64,000 bases of DNA from Acorus gramineus (taxonomy: Eukaryota > Streptophyta > Magnoliopsida > Acorales > Acoraceae): positions 20,747,309-20,811,308 of the forward strand of contig CM060848.1 in the NCBI GenBank assembly GCA_030737835.1, written 5' to 3'. The notes under the pieces are model-generated. The model was not told the DNA's origin and did no database searches. It saw only the letters and a list, made by a program, of their open reading frames with translations. Positions 57,901-64,000 of the stretch are shown here, piece by piece (the stretch's first letter is position 1; every line of letters begins with the position of its first letter). Position numbers and translations under genes: made by a program.

Positions 57901-60900
57901 TGAGGGATTTCCAATAAAATTAAAAATAATAAAAGCTTAAATATAGAAAGAAAAAGGTGAGGTCCTTAGACAGAGAACTCCCTTATTACACCACAATAAC
58001 CATTGCCACCCAGTCCAATCTGTACCTGTAATTGAGCTAATTGCCACCTAATCTAATTTGTACCCGTAATTGAGCTCAATGACTCTTCATTAAGGAGCAC
58101 CTTCATTCAATTACTTAGAGAGTTTGTAATCACCACCCAAATGTACTCTATGTAGATGTGTTTCCATTGAAAATAAGCTCATTTCGTGATATTTAAACCC
58201 CCAACACATCGTGTGAGGGATGATGCCTTGAAACTTGTCCTAGTAGCTTCAATCTGCTCTTTGCCTTCTTTGTCGAACCCAATCCCACATACCTTCGGGG
58301 ACCAAGAAGGTATACTGTGTTCCGAGAACCTTTCCTACCCTTGTCCAAGTGCTTGAATTTATAGAACATCTCATTGTCTGCACCACAAAGCTCACAAGTA
58401 CTACCACCATCATTTTCCCACTTCGCACATATTAGTTTTGTACAATTTTTATCATTTGAGATCAACCACATAAAACAATTTATCTTTAAGGGGCAAGTGA
58501 CTATCCAAATTTGGTTGGTGAACCCTGAAGATTGGATCACACGGGAGGGGTTTTTGTTGAGCCTTCTATACAATGACTTAACAGATAACTTTGGGGTATG
58601 TTGGTCACGACACCCATCGATGATAAAATTTCGGGGTCGAACTACTTAATTTATTCATTTATTTTAATTTTTCTCTTATTATTCATTTGCTTGGTAGGGG
58701 GCAGGTGAGTTTTTGTTTTAAGATAGCATCAGGGATGTGGGTGGTGATGCTTCATGAAAATATATTTGAATGGAAGACAATTATGTTTAAGCTTCATTAT
58801 TAAAACAATCTTTTTGGAGAGAGTATAGGAATTCTACCCCCGCTATGTGGATATATAAGATAGTGTTTTTGGGGTAAAACTCCCAAAATACTAAAACTTA
58901 AATTGAATAGTTTCTTTATTCCTTTTGAATATTTTGTTGCAGTGTAACGCAGATTCTTGATCATTTTAGTAATCAATGATGGATAAAGATCTATAAATTG
59001 AATGTTTAATTGAAAGTTTTTTTTTATTGTGGTTTGAAGTTTTCACTTTGAAAGAAATATCAATAATTCATTTGGGGTGTTCCTTAAAAATACTGATAGC
59101 ATTTGGTTACTTCACAGAGTGCACTCCCTCAGAGAGGCGGTGAAGTCAATAGCACCTTGGGTGGCATTGACCTGAACAATTCAGGAAGGTATGTTATGCA
59201 ACTGTTTTATGTCACAAAGACTTTCCTTCTCTTTAAACTTTGATTTTAACATTATACTATCAGTGTGGTTGTAAGGGAAGACAAAAAACTCTTAACTGTG
59301 CTGTTCCCTGAGGGGCGCGATGGACGGGCATTTACACTTAAGGTTATTTATTTATTCATCCACATTTGTTTTGGTTTATTTCTTTCTTTCTTCCTTTTTT
59401 TTTTGGACAGGGTTAAATTTTTTCAATTGGTTTTTGGTTTTTTTTTTTTATTTCCTGATGGGCACTTCGTACCATTCTTCTTTACTTTAAATGGCCTATG
59501 ATATGCCTAAGGAATTTGATATTGAACATATCAGGCAGAGTCATCAGAGGATCTGTATGAGTGGAAAGCAGCACTTGAACAGGCTTTGGCGCAGGCACCA
59601 AATGCTGCTCTTGTTATGGGCCACAATGGAATATTTCGTAATGACACAGCTGATGCTTTTGAAGGATCAGTCCAACAATGTTCGCATTACCTCTAAATTC
59701 TTATTTGCTATCCCTATTCCTTCAATCTTGAACATCAACTCTATTCCTACTTTTACTTAGACATGATTTTTTTATATGCTTCAGGGAGAGACAAGCGTCC
59801 TGTAAAGTCATTAGTTGTTGGAAGGCCAATTTTGCTAGCTTTAGAAGATATTGATGGGGGACCATCATTCCTTGAAAAAGCTCTACGTTTTCTAGAGAAA
59901 TTTGGTAAATTGTACTTTGAATTTGTATTCTTGTTACTCGATATTTCTTAGTCAGCTTTTCTGCCTTTTAGAAGTGCAAACATTGTTACTTTGCAATGCA
60001 TGTGATGTTGAGTTTCATGTTTTGGATGCTTTTAACTAACATCTTCAAACTTCTTTGTGCTAAAAGTGTGGTCTAGTTTTGATGTAAAATCATGTACTTA
60101 AAAAAACTGAACCTGTCCTGTCCCATCCCATCGATTTAGATTGTGTTAGGTTTACGAATCCTGTTTTTCAAATATTTTATATATATATTTTCTTTTTCGT
60201 AATTAGAAAACTAAATAATTACTATAATCATTATATTGTATAATATTATTTGATATATGCTTAGGTATTTCATCAATTGTAAAAAAAAGAAAAATATTGC
60301 ATGGTGGAATTTTATTTACGTACCACAATTTAATTTTGCATGATATATATGATATACATTTATGGTTTAACCGGATGAAACGGGGTGGGATGGGTTTTGC
60401 ACTTGAAAACCAAACCCCGTCCCACATCTCATCGAGTTAGGATAGGTGGGGTTTGAATCCAGAATTTAGGGGACCAAGCTTGTCCCAAGAGGATCAGGTT
60501 GGGGCAAGTTTCCCATCTAACCCATCTCGTTGCCATTCCTAGCCTTGTCCATCCTGTGTAGAGTGCCTTCACAAAATTATTTCAAATTTTTGACATGTAT
60601 ACGATATTGGAGTCATTATATAGGTCTGTTGTTGAGCCTATTCCCGGAAGCCCGGGGGTTGGGGGGTAACGCCCATGGCAGCCCGGCCCCCCCCTGAGCC
60701 GGAATTTTTGCCGTAAGTATTTTGGTCTTTTTATGTTTCTAGGGTTTGTACATCTTGTAACTATATAAGGGACCTTTCTTCCTCCATTACTCAATATAAT
60801 ATCATTCCATCTATTTCTTCTGAGGACATGTTTGACACATGTCCAACACGTGTCGTCCCGCTTCTGATAAATGTTGGACATGGACACCACATGTTCATTG

Positions 60901-63900
60901 AAGTGTCATTGCTTCCTAGATCACAAAATACTACATGATTGTTTGAAGAAAGCTTCCTCCATAGCCACTTGCATAGAAGCATTTTATTCATATCCTCCAA
61001 ATTGAGGATACCCATTCCACTATTACGTGCTGCTGTACACAAGATCCAAATTTAGTAAAAAGGTTGTTCTCAATGTTATTTGGTAAAATGAAAGTTAACA
61101 TGTCACTCATCATTCACGTCCATACAAGATTAGTAGATTACTAGTTTTTTTTTTTTTATTAAAAAAAAGATTTTCATTTCTGGGTTTGTTCAACATCTTT
61201 TAATTGATTACAGAAAATTTTGTTTACAAAAAACTGGATCAAAACAAAAATTGGATAAAAATGGTGCCTTGGCATAATAAGTGCCTGATTGTGACTATAA
61301 GAGGCTGATCATACTTCTCAAGCATTGGGTACTTATTATGCCATGACCTAGTGGCGCTTTTGGATTATAGGAAATAGTTGCCTGAATCTATCCAGGGCTT
61401 GAAACAAAGTTGACAAGGAATGCTTTCAGGCTTACCACTTAGGAGATTTGATTGTATGGAATTGTTTACCTGTTATGGAAGCAAAGAGCATCTTAGTATA
61501 TTACAAAAAGTAGTCCTCTTCACTCATTTTTATGAAGTTATTGACATGTTAGGGAGTTTTTACCATTCATATTAATCAACAAATGCAAGTGAAATGTAAT
61601 TATTTTCCCCAGGAACAAAAGTTGAAGGCATCTTGCGACAATCTGCAGATGTTGAGGAGGTCGATTGCAGAGTTCAAGAGTATGAACAAGGTCCTTTCCT
61701 TAGAATTTTCTCATATTATCATATTACATCATCTCAAGTCGTGTGAAATAATTTAGGCTTCTACAACACCATTTGGTTCTATCCTCATTGTCATGATTAA
61801 TGAGTGTTATGTTGATGCTGTCTCCTATAGAAATTCATATTTATATTTTTGATATGTATTAGGGAGGACTGAATTTGGTGCAGATGAGGATGCTCATGTT
61901 GTTGGTGACTGTGTGAAGGTTTTGTTATAATTCTGATGTGGATTTTCATTGAATTTTCTCTTTAATGATATAATCACATTATAGTTTATTTATGCAGCAT
62001 GTTCTACGAGAGTTGCCATCATCCCCAGTTCCTGCATCTTGCTGCACTGCTTTACTTGAAGCATATAGTAAGTCAAACATGTGTTCCAGTGAGTTATTTG
62101 ACAATGAGTACTCTTTAATGCAACATATTGCAGTGATTTGATTATGTTCTCTGGCATTAACAATTGTTCCACACTTTGTCTCAATATGGTGTAGTCTGAT
62201 GATGTCATTTGGTTTATGATCATTTATTGCACTGTGTGGTTATACTATCTCCAATTTCAATATTTTGTAGGAAGTTAATATGTAATGAAAGGAAAAGCAG
62301 AGGAGTAATCATAGTAGAAAAACTTGAGATGTGGCACTTATTTTCTTTTTGTTCTTTCTTTAATTCAAGGTCACCACAGATCCCGCTCATTAACTGGCAT
62401 TGGTGTTATGAATTGGCAGAATCCTCAGGATTGGATGATTCAGATTGACAGCTAGTCAATCCTGTGGTGATACATTTTGGAGTTTGAGTTGTGCCCCCAA
62501 CCCACCCATGTTGATCGAATAAGGCTTTCCGTTCTTGGTACCTGTTTGGAATAAATTTCTTGAACTACAAATGACACACATGGCAGTGGTTCATATAAAA
62601 TCATCATTGAAAGACAATAGTGAATTCTTGAAATCTGCTAAATTATGTGGCATGCATTTGTTATATGTAAATTTCAGTGTTTGAGTACACATGTTGATTA
62701 TTAAATTCATTTGACTGTGCGTTATGACAACTATAAGGAGGAAATGTTCGTAAACATGACAACCTTTCAGTAATGCATCAGTTGAAAAAAGTTTTTGCAT
62801 ATATGATTCCCTTTGGAATGCCCTACCTTTTGTCAGGACACCAGACAAAGTTTAATCCTATGAATTTAGATATCAAATGGATCTCCTTACGGGGAAAATG
62901 GATGAAATAGGACCTACAAACATCCCTCTGAAAGTCATAAATGCGAACAGTTTCCTTGCAATTTTGAAAGGTGTCTTTCAAAAATGATATTCATAGTCAA
63001 GAAGCAATCAGCTCTTGAAATTTATTTTGAAGAGTTTCAAGTGTCCAAAATATATTAATTAGTTTCATGAGGATATTGCTTGGAGCAACGGTAAAATTAT
63101 CTGGCTAAAGTACAAAGTCCTTGGTGCAACTCATAAGAGTGTTCACTTTGTGTAAAAAATGCTATAAGTTAGGGCCATATCCAATTTATCCCGTCCCAGT
63201 ACTTTCTTTATATGGGACTGCTCTGGGTGATGGTGCAATGCCCCAATAACCTTTTATGACTTCTAGAAGGGAGAATCCCTTCTAGAATCCCTTCTAGAAG
63301 TCCTAATAGATGGGCCCATTCAAATATTTTTTGAAGGTCTAGAATTTAGCGGGAGGTTGGTGTCTGTTGAATGGAGATAAGATTATAATAAACCTTTGTA
63401 CTTGGCACAAATCTAGAGGCTTATAAACAAGAGTAAGTTATTAGAGGCTTCTTGGGTCGGGTTTCCAGAGAATGACTGATGAGCCATAGTTTAGTTTTTT
63501 CCTTTCTTGTTCTCTGTCTGTTCTATGTATTTGAGGATTCATTCTACATCGTACTTTACTCAGATATTTAGAGCTTTTATGTTATGAATGAGGCCTTTAT
63601 TTGGGTAAGGAAGCAGTCTGCATTATTCCCTTGATAATTTGGGTAAATTCTGTTCATGGGTTTTTGTTTAGACTACACATGGAATGATGAGTTTTAATTT
63701 GTGGATATTTGAGTAGTATTCAATGGCTCAAGACATTTTTTTTTTAATTTATTATTCTCATCTTGTGTCTATGACTGCATGTTGATGTTTCTTTGCTGCT
63801 AAATTTGTTTTTTTAAGGACTTGAACATAAGGATGTGCGTGTTAGTGCTCTGCGTTCTGCTATAATGGAGACATTTCCTGAACCAAATCGGCGATTATTA

Positions 63901-64000
63901 CAGAGGTATCGTAATGTTTTTTTTCCTTTTCTTATATATATATACATATAGATATATATAGAGCAAAGCAGATATTATTTCTTGTAGACATTTGTCCTTC
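54956..64000 (+). CDS. REN1-like ROP GTPase-activating protein (PH-RhoGAP), 5' part, continues past the window
   Basis: Exons in continuous frame: 54,956-55,024; 55,114-55,150; 56,020-56,096; 59,118-59,188; 59,264-59,342; 59,535-59,679; 59,785-59,904; 61,613-61,690; 61,863-61,918; 61,998-62,067; 63,818-63,905 (890 nt, about 296 residues). The N-terminus leads into a PH domain (about 24-133; FKSGPLFISSRG, GWKSWKKRWFILTRTSLVFF, EDLYEWKAALEQALAQAP). The RhoGAP domain then starts (about 165 on; VVGRPILLALEDIDG, TKVEGILRQSADVEEV, HVVGDCVKHVLRELPSSPVP). The catalytic arginine finger is Arg in GILRQ, about residue 208. This order matches Arabidopsis REN1, which switches off ROP1 at the pollen tube tip. 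PH binds membrane lipid and RhoGAP speeds GTP hydrolysis. No lesion is seen. The rest of the RhoGAP domain and the coiled-coil tail lie outside. Intron 3 (3.0 kb) and intron 7 (1.7 kb) are swollen by transposon remnants. Confidence 0.92.
56640..57690 (+). mobile_element. LINE remnant in intron 3 of the REN1-like gene
   Basis: The plus strand around 57,076-57,240 encodes IWRVETPPKVQCFMQIFCLD, the W-x-x-x-x-PPKVQCF signature that opens the zf-RVT domain of plant LINEs. Near 57,420 AFWITRNE-like sequence follows, then an untranslated end with AATAAAATC at about 57,657. Frames are interrupted. The left border is approximate. Confidence 0.65.
57850..58650 (-). mobile_element. LINE remnant, opposite orientation, in intron 3 of the REN1-like gene
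   Basis: The minus strand encodes LSVKSLYRRLN, then QIWIVTCPLKINCFMWLIS and CELCGADNE, which is the complete start of a LINE zf-RVT domain. Shifts and stops follow. The 3' untranslated end runs to about 57,880 (AATCCCTCATCTCC). It faces the LINE at 56,640-57,690 tail to tail. Confidence 0.7.
60627..60830 (+). mobile_element. possible solo LTR (Ty1-type) in intron 7 of the REN1-like gene
   Basis: Begins TGTTGTTGAGCCTATTCCCG with an unusually GC-rich block (CCCGGGGGTTGGGGGG, GGCCCCCCCCTGAGCC). It then reads TAGGGTTTGTACATCTTGTA, ACTATATAAGGGACC and CTCAATATAATATCATTCC, the promoter and terminator layout of plant Ty1 LTRs. The right border and target duplication are not clear. Confidence 0.5.
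60900..61150 (-). mobile_element. LINE reverse transcriptase fragment in intron 7 of the REN1-like gene
   Basis: The minus strand encodes NSGMGILNLEDMNKMLLCKW followed by LWRK, the conserved G-x-G-I-x-N-L ... N-K-x-L-L-x-K-W-L-W-R segment at the end of plant LINE reverse transcriptases. It is short and has no intact flanks. Confidence 0.75.

Overview
This is a window of nuclear DNA from a flowering plant. The evidence is the gene content (a PLS-class pentatricopeptide protein, a ROP GTPase-activating protein of the REN1 type, ARGOS/OSR microproteins), GT-AG introns, very AT-rich spacers, and plant transposon families (Tourist-like and Mutator-like MITEs, hAT-like elements, a Ty3-type LTR element, LINEs). 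The two intronless genes are strongly GC-rich, the PPR gene most of all at its 5' end. That hints at a monocot, but I would not name a species.

Layout. From 1 to 31 kb the window is mostly transposon-derived sequence, with two tiny genes encoding ORGAN SIZE RELATED (ARGOS-like) proteins at 8,699-8,884 (+) and 18,010-18,183 (-). A degraded Ty3-type retroelement (22.6-26.7 kb) carries a Mutator-like MITE in its 5' LTR, and that MITE carries a further inverted-repeat element. From 31 to 41 kb there are two intronless genes: an ARM-repeat protein (-, 31,625-32,593) and a 781-residue PPR protein (+, 38,277-40,622). Right behind the PPR gene lies an unprocessed pseudogene of the U3 snoRNP protein IMP4 (40,785-46,633). 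It keeps its nine-exon layout but has several frameshifts and stops, and its introns hold a MITE, a local duplication and LINE pieces. From 54,956 to the right edge runs the 5' part of a REN1-like PH-RhoGAP gene, with eleven exons in continuous frame; it continues beyond the window.

The genes do not form an operon or pathway; they are independent plant genes in a repeat-rich region. The most instructive feature is the transposon stratigraphy. Two Mutator-like MITEs have perfect 9-bp target duplications, 92-bp subrepeats and related uninterrupted sites elsewhere in the window. There is also a Tourist-like element split by an hAT-like one, a hairpin of about 1.1 kb, and at least eight LINE remnants concentrated between 41 and 61 kb. 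I found no tRNA, rRNA, CRISPR array or bacterial-type system.
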